A program made the position numbers and the translations under genes. Shown in pieces: positions 1-6,973 of a DNA stretch of 38,529 bases. Location of the stretch: contig CAMYXL010000025.1 of NCBI GenBank assembly GCA_947303255.1, positions 1-38,529 of the forward strand. Direction: 5' to 3'. The DNA comes from an uncultured Clostridia bacterium. Lineage in GTDB: Bacteria > Bacillota > Clostridia > Saccharofermentanales > Saccharofermentanaceae. Within the stretch, counting starts at the first letter, position 1, and the number at the start of each line of letters is the position of its first letter. The notes under the pieces are model-generated. The model was not told where the DNA came from. It was given only the letters and a program-made list of their open reading frames with translations, and did no database searches.

Positions 1-74
1 GGTGACCCGTACGGGAATCGAACCCGTCACTCCGCCGTGAAAGGGCGACGTCTTAGCCGCTTGACCAACGGGCC
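1..74 (-). tRNA. tRNA-Glu (UUC)
   Basis: Read on the minus strand this is a complete cloverleaf. The acceptor stem GGCCCGT pairs with ACGGGTC, the anticodon loop is CTTTCAC with anticodon TTC, and the T-loop is GGTTCGATTCC. The 3' end reads ...ACC at base 1, so the last A of an encoded CCA would lie just outside the window. It follows tRNA-Met by five bases and is probably cotranscribed with it. Confidence 0.93.
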
Positions 75-79
75 TTATA

Positions 80-156
80 TGGTAGCGGCAATGTGATTCG
101 AACACATGACCTGCCGGGTATGAACCGGACGCTCTGGCCAACTGAGCTATGCCGCC
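80..156 (-). tRNA. tRNA-Met (CAU), elongator type
   Basis: On the minus strand the acceptor arm GGCGGCA pairs with TGCCGCT, the D arm and T arm (GTGTTCGAATCAC) are intact, the anticodon is CAT and CCA is encoded. Position 1 is G and pairs, unlike an initiator tRNA, so this is an elongator Met tRNA. A CAU-anticodon Ile tRNA modified with lysidine cannot be excluded by eye. The outermost anticodon-stem pair looks mismatched. Confidence 0.9.
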
Positions 157-185
157 ATATTTGCTTCTAAACGAAACGCTAGACA

Positions 186-214
186 ATTATACCAACCAAG
201 CGTTTTAACGTCAA
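186..214 (-). promoter_or_regulatory. promoter of the tRNA-Met/tRNA-Glu unit
   Basis: On the minus strand a -35 box TTGACG (209-214) and a -10 box TATAAT (186-191) are separated by 17 bp. The start would fall near 180, about 25 bases before tRNA-Met. This is a near-consensus vegetative promoter, as expected for stable RNA. Confidence 0.8.
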
Positions 215-245
215 GGAGCAAATGGAATTTAACGTGCTTATTTTC

Positions 246-279
246 GAAAAAAATCTCCGGATGTCAAACACCCGGAGAT
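246..279 (-). terminator. rho-independent terminator of the acyl-CoA synthetase gene
   Basis: On the minus strand the arms ATCTCCGG and CCGGAGAT (253-260 and 272-279) form a GC-rich hairpin. It is followed by a run of seven T (246-252). It sits 17 bases after the stop of the gene ending at 296. Confidence 0.88.
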
Positions 280-295
280 CGAATATCTCATGATA

Positions 296-2587
296 TCAGA
301 GCTTGTTTCTCTGGATCTTGCCGCTTACCGTCTTAGGAAGCTCGTCCTTGAAAACGACGATACGAGGATACTTATAAGGAGCGGTGTGAACCTTAACGTA
401 GTTCTGGATCTCCTTTTTGAGCTCGTCCGTACCCTCAGTACCAGGTACGAGAACGATACTTGCCTTAACTACCTGACCTCTTACCTCATCAGGTGCAGCG
501 GATACACCGCACTCCAATACGTAAGGAAGCTCCATGATAACGCTCTCGATCTCGAATGGTCCGATACGGTAGCCGGAAGACTTGATAACGTCATCAACAC
601 GGCCAACGTACCAGAAGAAGCCGTCCTGGTCTCTCCAAGCCGTATCACCTGTGTGATACCAGCCGTCGTGCCATACTTCGTTAGTCTTTTCAGTGTCGTT
701 ATAGTAGCCTACTGCAAGACCGCACGGAGAACCGTTCTTGAGATTGATACAGATCTCGCCCGTCTCACCGACAGGAACGGAATTGCCGTCCGGGTCAAGG
801 ATGTCAACGTCGTAGATAGGAGCAGGCTTACCCATGGAACCGATCTTGTGGTCAGCGCCTCTCATGTTACCGATGATCATGGTGGACTCTGTCTGACCGA
901 ATCCCTCGAGGATCTGAAGACCCGTGTACTTCTCGAACTGTCTGTAAACCTCAGGATTCAATGCCTCACCTGCCGTTGTCATATGCTTAACGGAGGAGAA
1001 ATCGTACTTGGAGATGTCCTGCTTGATGAGCATACGAAGCATCGTCGGCGGAGCACAGAATGTAGTGATGTGATACTTCGCGAACATCGGGAGGATGTCT
1101 GCAGCATCAAAACGATCAAAGTCATAAACGAAAGTAGCTGCCTCTGCGAGCCACTGTCCGTAGAGCTTACCCCACATTGCCTTAGCCCAACCCGTATCGG
1201 AGATCGTGAAGTGAAGTCCGTCAGGATCAACGCAGTGCCAGTACTTAGCTGTGTGGAAGTGTCCGAGGGGATACTTGTAGTTGTGCATGGCGATCTTCGG
1301 ATAGCCCGATGTACCTGATGTGAAGTACATGAGCATGATGTCATCGCCACACGGAGAATCCTCTGTACGCTCGAACTTGCTGCTGTAGAGGATATATTCC
1401 TCATCGAAGGTTCTCCAGCCTTCGCGTGTGCCGTTAACAATGATCTTATGAAGAAGACCAGGGTTCTTCTCAGCCGCGATGTCTACCTGATGAGCTGTGT
1501 CGCCGTCAGCCGTACAGAGGATAGCAGATACGCCTGCAGACTTGAATCTGTAGTCGAAGTCGTGCTCCAGGAGCTGGTTCGTAGCAGGGATCGCGATAGC
1601 GCCCAGCTTGTTAAGACCCATCATGGCGAACCAGAACTGGTAGTGACGCTTCAGAACGAGCATTACCCTGTCGCCCTTCTTTATGCCCAGTGACTTAAAG
1701 TAGTTAGCACACTGGTTCGATGCCTTCTTTATATCCTTGAATGTAAAGCGGCGCTCTGTCTTATCCTGTGAGATGTGAAGCATAGCAAGCTTCTCAGGCT
1801 CACGGTCAGCGAGGGCATCAACGAGGTCGAAAGCGAAGTTGAACTTCTCGGTGTTCTTGAAGCTCATCTTGATAGGTGTGCCGTTCTCGTTGAAATCAAC
1901 GTCGATGTAGTTCTTATAGATACGCTGCTTCTTCTCAGGCTCGATCACTGCCTTGCCTGCGATCTTCGTAGCAGACTTGTTGTCTGTCTTCGGCTCGCCT
2001 GCTGCGTTGAGCACAAATGCGTAGAATACGCAGTCCTTGCCGTTTACTGCGATCATGCCGTGAGGCGTGTCACTATTGAAGTAGATGGTGTCACCAGGGC
2101 CGAGAACCTCTTTGTGGTCACCTACCTGAACGAGAAGATTTCCCTCGAGAACAAGGTCGCACTCCTGACCTTCGTGGGTCGTAAGTTCGATATCCTTGGT
2201 CTGAGCTTCCTCTCTGTATTTGCTGATTACATAGAGCGGCTCACAGATCCTGTTCTTGAATGCGTACGCCATGTTGTAGTAGGTCATTCCGTGAGCTCTC
2301 GCGATCTCCTGACCTTTACCTGAACGGGTCACCGTGTAGGAATCCAGCGTAGGTGAGAAACCTTCGATGATATCGGTTACGTTCACCTTGAGGGCGCCTG
2401 CACAGCGATAGATGAATGCGAAGTTGAGGTCGACCTCACCGCTCTCACATCTCTCATACTCTTCCACAGAGACGTCAGTCTTCTGTGCCATTTCCTCAAC
2501 GCTAAGGCCTACGATCTCACGCAGATCCTTAATACGTCCTGCCATCTCCTTGATCTTACGATCAAGACCTCCGATCACTTTTACCAT
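296..2587 (-). CDS. HTH-cupin-acyl-CoA synthetase fusion protein
   Basis: This 763-residue protein joins three parts. Residues about 13-70 form an XRE-type helix-turn-helix, and residues about 115-200 form a cupin with the motif GPGDTIYF and a following PHG. Residues about 235-763 form a full AMP-forming acyl-CoA synthetase. The synthetase shows the ATP loop FTSGTSGYPK, GFGQTES, YHTGDTAW, GRVDDVIKSSGYRIGP and the C-terminal PKTVSGKIQR with its catalytic lysine. The ending resembles medium-chain (ACSM-like) enzymes, so a carboxylic acid is probably activated to its CoA ester; the exact acid is unknown. The chosen ATG at 2587 has AAAGGAG eight bases upstream; an in-frame upstream extension would overlap the leader terminator region. 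The gene is monocistronic behind a T-box leader. The HTH-cupin part suggests the protein senses a ligand or controls DNA, but that is inference. Confidence 0.9.
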   Translation of the reverse strand: MVKVIGGLDRKIKEMAGRIKDLREIVGLSVEEMAQKTDVSVEEYERCESGEVDLNFAFIYRCAGALKVNVTDIIEGFSPTLDSYTVTRSGKGQEIARAHGMTYYNMAYAFKNRICEPLYVISKYREEAQTKDIELTTHEGQECDLVLEGNLLVQVGDHKEVLGPGDTIYFNSDTPHGMIAVNGKDCVFYAFVLNAAGEPKTDNKSATKIAGKAVIEPEKKQRIYKNYIDVDFNENGTPIKMSFKNTEKFNFAFDLVDALADREPEKLAMLHISQDKTERRFTFKDIKKASNQCANYFKSLGIKKGDRVMLVLKRHYQFWFAMMGLNKLGAIAIPATNQLLEHDFDYRFKSAGVSAILCTADGDTAHQVDIAAEKNPGLLHKIIVNGTREGWRTFDEEYILYSSKFERTEDSPCGDDIMLMYFTSGTSGYPKIAMHNYKYPLGHFHTAKYWHCVDPDGLHFTISDTGWAKAMWGKLYGQWLAEAATFVYDFDRFDAADILPMFAKYHITTFCAPPTMLRMLIKQDISKYDFSSVKHMTTAGEALNPEVYRQFEKYTGLQILEGFGQTESTMIIGNMRGADHKIGSMGKPAPIYDVDILDPDGNSVPVGETGEICINLKNGSPCGLAVGYYNDTEKTNEVWHDGWYHTGDTAWRDQDGFFWYVGRVDDVIKSSGYRIGPFEIESVIMELPYVLECGVSAAPDEVRGQVVKASIVLVPGTEGTDELKKEIQNYVKVHTAPYKYPRIVVFKDELPKTVSGKIQRNKL

Positions 2588-2612
2588 ACCTAAGTCTCCT
2601 TTTCGATGGGAC

Positions 2613-2886
2613 AAAAAAACTCGTCCCAAAGTATTTAGAACTTTGAGACGAGTGTTGATATCTTATACACCCGCGGTACCACTCAAATTGCGTTGCCGCC
2701 ACTTATCGGGATCCATCAATCCCTATGCACTAACGTAACATTCACGGGAAGGTTCTACTCGGGGTTACCTTTCTTCCTTCCGGCTCGGAAGCTACATACA
2801 CTTCAATACTTATCGAAAACTCTCACCTGCTGTTTTCTTCTCTGTATGACAGTTGTCAAAGCGAACTCTTCGTCAAAGCCTTTGAA
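2613..2886 (-). promoter_or_regulatory. T-box riboswitch leader
   Basis: Read on the minus strand, the leader holds a Stem I region with the AGAGA and GGTGAGAG motifs (about 2820-2850). A possible Stem II has GGAAGG pairing with CCTTCC, followed by a Stem III hairpin GGGAT/ATCCC. The T-box core GGTACCGCGG is at 2671-2680. A terminator hairpin (2619-2653) follows, with arms ACTCGTC and GACGAGT and a T-run at 2613-2619. T-boxes bind an uncharged tRNA and permit readthrough. After the GAA of the putative specifier loop the bases read G-TGT-A, which by the usual pattern would give a Cys specifier. I could not fold the asymmetric lower stem convincingly, so the amino acid is uncertain. Confidence 0.88.
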
Positions 2887-2891
2887 ACCTA

Positions 2892-2919
2892 AGTATAGCA
2901 CGGTTTTTTAAATTTGCAA
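2892..2919 (-). promoter_or_regulatory. promoter of the T-box leader
   Basis: On the minus strand TTGCAA (2914-2919) and TATACT (2892-2897) are spaced 16 bp. Transcription would start near 2885, giving a leader of about 300 nt before the start codon at 2587. Confidence 0.7.
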
Positions 2920-2923
2920 GTCC

Positions 2924-3031
2924 TCAGCCCGGCAGTACAAAGTACTTTATCAAAAGACCGTCGGTATCGATGGTCCCGTATGCTTCTTTACATTCAGTTC
3001 CCTCTGGTCCGATAGTGAACTCAATTGATCT
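2924..3031 (-). pseudogene. C-terminal remnant of a duplicated lipoprotein gene
   Basis: Directly behind, and overlapping by a few bases, the stop of the lipoprotein gene, a second frame of 35 codons runs to a TGA at 2924-2926. It has no start codon. Its translation contains SIEF, then YGTIDTDGLLIKYF. This aligns with the last residues of the intact gene (SIDY, then SGKIYTDGLMTWIM). It therefore looks like the surviving tail of a tandem copy whose body was deleted by recombination between the copies. The homology is short, so chance similarity is not fully excluded. Confidence 0.6.
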
Positions 3032-3575
3032 TCATGATCCAGGTCATGAGTCCGTCGGTATAGATCTTACCGGACATCTTGTTCTCGTTGCCCTCAGTCT
3101 CATAATCTATAGATCCGTCTGCGTTCTCTGTCTTTATCAGTTTCTGACCTATCAGCTCGTCACCCAGATAATCCTTGGCATTATCGATAGTGTCAAACTT
3201 GATGAACATCGTCTTCTTCATCTCTTCGAAATCTGAAGCGATAAGGATCTCTTCAACTCCGACTGCCTTGCTGTCATAGTTTGCAGCCTGATCACCAAGC
3301 TTGGTTTCCATGATGATATTCGGATTGTCCTCATTTTCTTTGATAAAGTCCTTGATAGTCTGACAGCTGAATCCATCCTCATCAGCGATTACCGCTTCAG
3401 GAACGAATGTCTCTTCGGAACCTTCATCTCCCTCTGCATCTTCATCTGATGCCTTATCCTCAACCTTTGCGGTCTCCTTAGTCTCTGAAGTTTCTTTACT
3501 GTCACATCCGCTGATGGCGAATACTGAACCTGCTACCGTTGCTGTAAGGATCAATGCCAATATCTTTCTTTTCAT
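3021..3575 (-). CDS. putative lipoprotein
   Basis: This 184-residue protein starts with a charged MKRK, a hydrophobic segment and a lipobox ending ISGC with Cys24. It should be exported and lipid-anchored on the outer face of the membrane. An acidic Glu/Asp/Lys-rich linker (about 26-55) precedes a small C-terminal domain of about 120 residues. That domain contains the phrase FIKFDTIDNAKDYLGDE, and the gene ending at 6192 has a matching phrase (VIKFDTVENALNYFDP), so the two are distant paralogues. ATG 3575 was chosen over one six codons upstream because GGGAGGT lies nine bases before it. No function can be named. The gene follows its own extended -10 promoter and seems to be single. Confidence 0.8.
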   Translation of the reverse strand: MKRKILALILTATVAGSVFAISGCDSKETSETKETAKVEDKASDEDAEGDEGSEETFVPEAVIADEDGFSCQTIKDFIKENEDNPNIIMETKLGDQAANYDSKAVGVEEILIASDFEEMKKTMFIKFDTIDNAKDYLGDELIGQKLIKTENADGSIDYETEGNENKMSGKIYTDGLMTWIMKIN

Positions 3576-3611
3576 CTCTATAATACCTCCCATTTCAAAT
3601 TTACCTTAGGG

Positions 3612-3620
3612 ATTATAACA
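3612..3620 (-). promoter_or_regulatory. extended -10 promoter of the lipoprotein gene
   Basis: The minus strand reads TGTTATAAT, an extended -10 (TGN-TATAAT), 36 bases before the start codon. No good -35 box is visible upstream, as is common for extended -10 promoters. The paralogue starting at 6860 has the same arrangement (TGCTATAAT). Confidence 0.55.
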
Positions 3621-3635
3621 CTCTTTTTCGGACAA

Positions 3636-3670
3636 CAAAAAAGAAGATGTGTGATCAGATCGCACATCTT
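3636..3670 (-). terminator. rho-independent terminator of the four-gene membrane protein unit
   Basis: The arms AAGATGTG and CACATCTT, extended by TGATC/GATCG, form a near-perfect hairpin at 3644-3670. On the minus strand a T-rich tract (3636-3643) follows. It lies 24 bases after the stop at 3694. Confidence 0.85.
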
Positions 3671-3693
3671 CCCGTTTTCCTAATTATCCGATC

Positions 3694-4110
3694 TCAGAGG
3701 ATCTTCTTGAAATCGTAGTAATGCATGTCCTTGTCGTACTTCATGAGTACAGGAACAAAAGCATTTGCGGTGATCCCCTTGGACTCGACTTCGCTCTTGG
3801 TGAGCTTAACGTTCCTTGTGTAGAATTCGTCGTGCTCAGATGAGTAGAACATCATCAAAACCTTTGCCTTGTCGCCCTCTTCAGTGACTGATACAACGAG
3901 GCCGTTGGACGTATACATGCTCTTTCCGTCAGCCTGTGTATATGTCTGGTTCTTGAGTTCGTTCTTCTTTTCCTCAGGGATCTGAGCCAGGATCTCATCG
4001 GTCTTGGCCTTGGTCTTTTTCGAGAGTTTGATGATGACGACAGCAAAGATAGCACAGACGACCACTCCGATCGCCAGTCCTGCCCAACTTCCCGGTCCCA
4101 TAATTATCAT
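3694..4110 (-). CDS. small membrane protein of unknown function
   Basis: This 138-residue protein has one N-terminal transmembrane segment (about 8-28) followed by a lysine-rich stretch. A soluble domain of about 100 residues then contains VLMMFYSSEHDEFYTRNV. By the positive-inside rule the soluble part would face the cytoplasm, but this is inference. AGGAGGG stands seven bases before the ATG at 4110, which fixes the start ahead of a second Met three codons on. It begins 15 bases after the stop of the 314-residue membrane protein gene and shares its transcript. I do not recognise a family. Confidence 0.75.
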   Translation of the reverse strand: MIIMGPGSWAGLAIGVVVCAIFAVVIIKLSKKTKAKTDEILAQIPEEKKNELKNQTYTQADGKSMYTSNGLVVSVTEEGDKAKVLMMFYSSEHDEFYTRNVKLTKSEVESKGITANAFVPVLMKYDKDMHYYDFKKIL

Positions 4111-4125
4111 AGATTTGCCCTCCTG

Positions 4126-5070
4126 TTATTCGGAAATAAAGACTCCGTTACCGAATGCATCATTTCCGTTTATATCTTTTTTATTTGTAAGCATGTAGAC
4201 TATCGTGCCGTAGCCGGCTTTTTTGTCCAGTACGATCTGTGCGAATGAAACAGCATAAGTGTGATGAACGGCTCTATTACCTTCCCACACGTAAAATCCC
4301 ACAGGGATAGGCATTCCCGGAGCAGCATAGCTGTATGTGCCCGTGAGCATGACCTTACGGATGTACTTCTTCTTCGTAGCCATCCATACGTGACTGTTGT
4401 TGGTGAAGATGACCGTAAACACTATGCTCGCGATAAGAAGGATAACGGCGATCACCGTTATGATGATAAAAGGCACCGGCGAACTTCCGTCAGCGAGCCC
4501 GGCAACCGTGAAGATGTATCCCAGGGCGATAAAGATAAAGAACAGCAAGCCGAGAGCTATGCCTCCAATGATCTTGGAGCCTGTGTACCTGCCGTACTTC
4601 TTATACGCTCTCTTGATCATGTCCTTATCTTCCTTCGTAACTTCCCTGACGGTATCGCGCGGGAGATCAAGGATCAGCGGAGTCGGAAGCTTAACAGACT
4701 TACTCTTATCCACATCAAAGTTCACATCCGGATGAACGGCTCCCACCAGTTCATATGACGTTCCGTTCGCAGGAATAAGATAGTAATATCCCTCAACATT
4801 CAAAGAGATCATCCTTCGACCCTTTGTAAGTATTCCCATATAGTCAAAATACTTGGACTCAAAAATATACGGATAACCGTTCTCATCAACAAAATCATCC
4901 TCAATATAAGTGATCATCTTTCCGTTTGGTGAATCACTTACCTCAGAGCAGGTTACACCGTTAAAGAGAATGTTGTCCGGATTGATCTTCTTCAAAAGCT
5001 CCTTGGACCCGAATTCTCTTAATTCCTGGATTATTATTTCATATTCTTCTTTTGTAGGTTTTCTTCGCAT
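4126..5070 (-). CDS. membrane protein of unknown function, two transmembrane segments
   Basis: This protein has 314 residues. Residues 1-160 are soluble and acidic, two hydrophobic segments follow at about 167-190 and 200-223, and a C-terminal part of about 90 residues follows them. The C-terminal part contains YSYAAPGMPIPVGFYVWEG. There is no signal peptide, so both termini are probably cytoplasmic. The ATG at 5070 has no recognisable Shine-Dalgarno sequence. An in-frame TAA four codons upstream rules out an earlier start, and the next Met is about 50 codons in. Translation may depend on the upstream gene, which ends 51 bases before. I do not recognise the family. Confidence 0.72.
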   Translation of the reverse strand: MRRKPTKEEYEIIIQELREFGSKELLKKINPDNILFNGVTCSEVSDSPNGKMITYIEDDFVDENGYPYIFESKYFDYMGILTKGRRMISLNVEGYYYLIPANGTSYELVGAVHPDVNFDVDKSKSVKLPTPLILDLPRDTVREVTKEDKDMIKRAYKKYGRYTGSKIIGGIALGLLFFIFIALGYIFTVAGLADGSSPVPFIIITVIAVILLIASIVFTVIFTNNSHVWMATKKKYIRKVMLTGTYSYAAPGMPIPVGFYVWEGNRAVHHTYAVSFAQIVLDKKAGYGTIVYMLTNKKDINGNDAFGNGVFISE

Positions 5071-5121
5071 AAATCGAGGTTATCACTTTGAACCATTGAA
5101 TTCAATAATAACCTCCATATA

Positions 5122-5586
5122 TCAACCCCAGATGATATCCTCATGATAGATGAATGTTCTTTCACATGCGTAGAAAAAATCCCTTGCTCTGCAATCACAG
5201 TTTGGTATTTTCTGCGTCGTTCCGTCTTCAAATTCAAAGATGGTGTATGAATACGGATCTTCATAGTCACTTCTCATAAACGAATCGTAATCATATCTTA
5301 TCAGCTTGTTGAAATCATTCTTGGACAGACCGAATTCCTGTCTTTCTCCTACTCCGTCCTCGTATGCGAATACATATCCGTCGCTGCCCTTATAAGCGTA
5401 ATACTTGTTATAAGGCGGTTCCCCCTTATACAGTCCGTCATAATCCATGAGCATTGTTACGGCTACGATCTTTCCGTGCTCATATTCCGGTATACGTGTG
5501 CTGTATAAATAATCTGCCAAAACCCCGATAGCGATAAGTGTGATAGCTGCTGTCGCGATCATTATTCCTAGCTTATTCTTCTTCAT
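5122..5586 (-). CDS. membrane-anchored protein, tandem paralogue A
   Basis: This 154-residue protein has an N-terminal anchor (about 6-26) and an extracytoplasmic domain. It is clearly related to the protein encoded just upstream (5602-6075). Both share YEHGKIVAVTM/YEHGEIVSVTM, a YKG/DGDGY segment, a YTIFEFEDGTT motif and a C-terminal FFYACERTFI/FFRACKETLI segment. The motif IPNCDCRARDFF adds two cysteines not found in the other copy. GGGTGA precedes the ATG at 5586. It starts 15 bases after the stop of its neighbour, so the two are cotranscribed tandem duplicates. The function is unknown. Confidence 0.78.
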   Translation of the reverse strand: MKKNKLGIMIATAAITLIAIGVLADYLYSTRIPEYEHGKIVAVTMLMDYDGLYKGEPPYNKYYAYKGSDGYVFAYEDGVGERQEFGLSKNDFNKLIRYDYDSFMRSDYEDPYSYTIFEFEDGTTQKIPNCDCRARDFFYACERTFIYHEDIIWG

Positions 5587-5601
5587 ATCATCACCCGCCT
5601 A

Positions 5602-6075
5602 TCAATCCCACATGTGATCTATGAGTGTTTCCTTGCAGGCTCTGAAGAAAGTGCTCATCCTGTAATCGATGTCGGCAACTGCCACTGTCGTTCCGTCTTC
5701 GAACTCAAAGATCGTATACTCGTGATCTTCGTCAGCCACCTGTTCCAGGAGCTCATTAAAGTCATTTCTCATGAGTTTGGTGTAATCGGCCTTGGAAAGA
5801 TCGAATACCTGTTTATTTCCTGAACCTTCATCATATGAGAACTTATATCCGTCGCCGTCCTTATAGGCACGATATTCGAAATGAGGCTCGTCCTTATCAA
5901 CAAGACAGACTATGTGACTGCATCCGCCGCCGCTGCACATCGTAACTGACACGATCTCTCCGTGCTCATATGTCGGTAAGTGATATCTGTCGTAAAGAAA
6001 ATCTGCTGCTACTCCGATAACCAGGAGTACGATCAATATAGTTGCTGTTACTATTCCTGCTTTGCTTTTTTTCAT
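5602..6075 (-). CDS. membrane-anchored protein, tandem paralogue B
   Basis: This 157-residue protein has an N-terminal hydrophobic segment (about 7-26) and an outward domain. It is homologous to its downstream neighbour over the full length. It carries a cysteine cluster, CSGGGCSHIVC, in the region where the other copy has MLMDYDG. This could be a disulfide or metal site, which is inference only. The C-terminal motif is YTIFEFEDGTT. AGGGGGAAG stands before the ATG at 6075. It is the first gene of the 6075-3694 unit. The function is unknown. Confidence 0.78.
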   Translation of the reverse strand: MKKSKAGIVTATILIVLLVIGVAADFLYDRYHLPTYEHGEIVSVTMCSGGGCSHIVCLVDKDEPHFEYRAYKDGDGYKFSYDEGSGNKQVFDLSKADYTKLMRNDFNELLEQVADEDHEYTIFEFEDGTTVAVADIDYRMSTFFRACKETLIDHMWD

Positions 6076-6142
6076 GTTCGCTTCCCCCTCTCGAAAACTT
6101 CTTATGCTTTCATTCTATTCGGGAGAAAACTCAAAAAAAGAC

Positions 6143-6172
6143 TATTGGAATATCTTGCAGTTATATTGGAAT
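6143..6172. repeat. two TATTGGAAT direct repeats 21 bp apart
   Basis: TATTGGAAT occurs at 6143-6151 and again at 6164-6172. The start-to-start distance of 21 bp is two helical turns. The pair lies in the 116-bp gap upstream of the unit starting at 6075. It could be an operator, but no convincing promoter hexamers were found around it. Confidence 0.4.
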
Positions 6173-6191
6173 AACTTACAGGAAAAACGTA

Positions 6192-6860
6192 TCACGCCTT
6201 AGATTTATAGGTATATTCGAGAACTGCATCAGGTGAGATCGTGGCGTCGATCTCAAAACCTTTCTCATCGATATTCATGGTCTTGGATCCGTCTTCCTGA
6301 TCTACAAATACGATATGAAGGCCTTTAGCTTCAGCCTCGCCATTCGGATCGAAATAATTCAATGCATTTTCAACAGTATCGAATTTGATAACATAATGCA
6401 GATTGGTCTTATCTGAGAATGCAGCTATCGTCGTAACGCCCTCTACGATTCCATAATTCTCGTCCGGATATATTCTTGCAAACAGTAGATTTGCATTATA
6501 AATGTTCTCGTTTATGTAGTCCTTGATCTCCTGAGTCTCAAACTTCTCAGAATCAGCTTCTTTCATATTAGCTAGGATTATTGCTTTGTCATTATCAGAC
6601 ATATTCTCTTCGACCTCTGAAGGAAGAGTATAATCCGGTTCTTTAGTCTCAGATGCGATGGTAGTCTCTTTAGTCGTCTCAGTAGTTGTCTCTTCCGTAG
6701 TATCCTCAGTGGTGATTTCCGTTTCCTCAGTTGTTGTTTCTTCTGATATAACGGTAGTCGTTGTGGTCTCTATTTCAGACTCTGTTGTCTGAGCCTTATC
6801 ACATGAGCACAGACCAACGATCATTATTGAAATACCTAATACGAAAAGAGCTTTTTTCAT
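6192..6860 (-). CDS. putative lipoprotein with Thr/Glu-rich linker
   Basis: This 222-residue protein has a lipoprotein signal peptide ending LCSC (Cys20). A linker of about 55 residues made almost only of Thr and Glu follows. The C-terminal domain of about 130 residues begins near IKDYINENI. That domain resembles the one in the lipoprotein ending at 3021 (shared IKD(F/Y)I and (I)KFDT(I/V)(D/E)NA). The TE-rich stretch probably spans the cell wall as a flexible stalk. GGGGAAGG precedes the ATG at 6860 by ten bases. The gene lies directly after the rplL terminator and has its own promoter. The function is unknown. Confidence 0.78.
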   Translation of the reverse strand: MKKALFVLGISIMIVGLCSCDKAQTTESEIETTTTTVISEETTTEETEITTEDTTEETTTETTKETTIASETKEPDYTLPSEVEENMSDNDKAIILANMKEADSEKFETQEIKDYINENIYNANLLFARIYPDENYGIVEGVTTIAAFSDKTNLHYVIKFDTVENALNYFDPNGEAEAKGLHIVFVDQEDGSKTMNIDEKGFEIDATISPDAVLEYTYKSKA

Positions 6861-6893
6861 TGTCTATTTACCTTCCCCAAAAATGCTTCAATG

Positions 6894-6902
6894 ATTATAG
6901 CA
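6894..6902 (-). promoter_or_regulatory. extended -10 promoter of the TE-rich lipoprotein gene
   Basis: The minus strand reads TGCTATAAT, an extended -10 element, 34 bases before the start codon. It begins 25 bases after the rplL terminator stem. The same type of element precedes the paralogue starting at 3575. Confidence 0.55.
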
Positions 6903-6909
6903 CTATTTC

Positions 6910-6948
6910 TTTTTCGAGCAAAAGAAAAGGGATGCCGAAGCATCCCTT
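6910..6948 (-). terminator. terminator of the ribosomal protein operon
   Basis: The arms AAGGGATGC and GCATCCCTT (6927-6948) enclose a TTCG tetraloop on the minus strand. They are followed by a T-rich tract. It sits 26 bases after the rplL stop. Confidence 0.87.
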
Positions 6949-6973
6949 ATTAGTCAGTGAACTAAGAATAGAA

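Noticed and set aside
290..1318. A plus-strand open frame of 342 codons
   Set aside because: It lies entirely opposite the acyl-CoA synthetase, whose motifs are unmistakable, and has no ribosome binding site or recognisable domain.
2820..2870. Firm assignment of the T-box specifier to Cys
   Set aside because: GAA-G-TGT-A fits the usual pattern, but the lower stem is asymmetric and GTG (Val) or TAT (Tyr) cannot be excluded by eye. It was kept as a low-certainty note.
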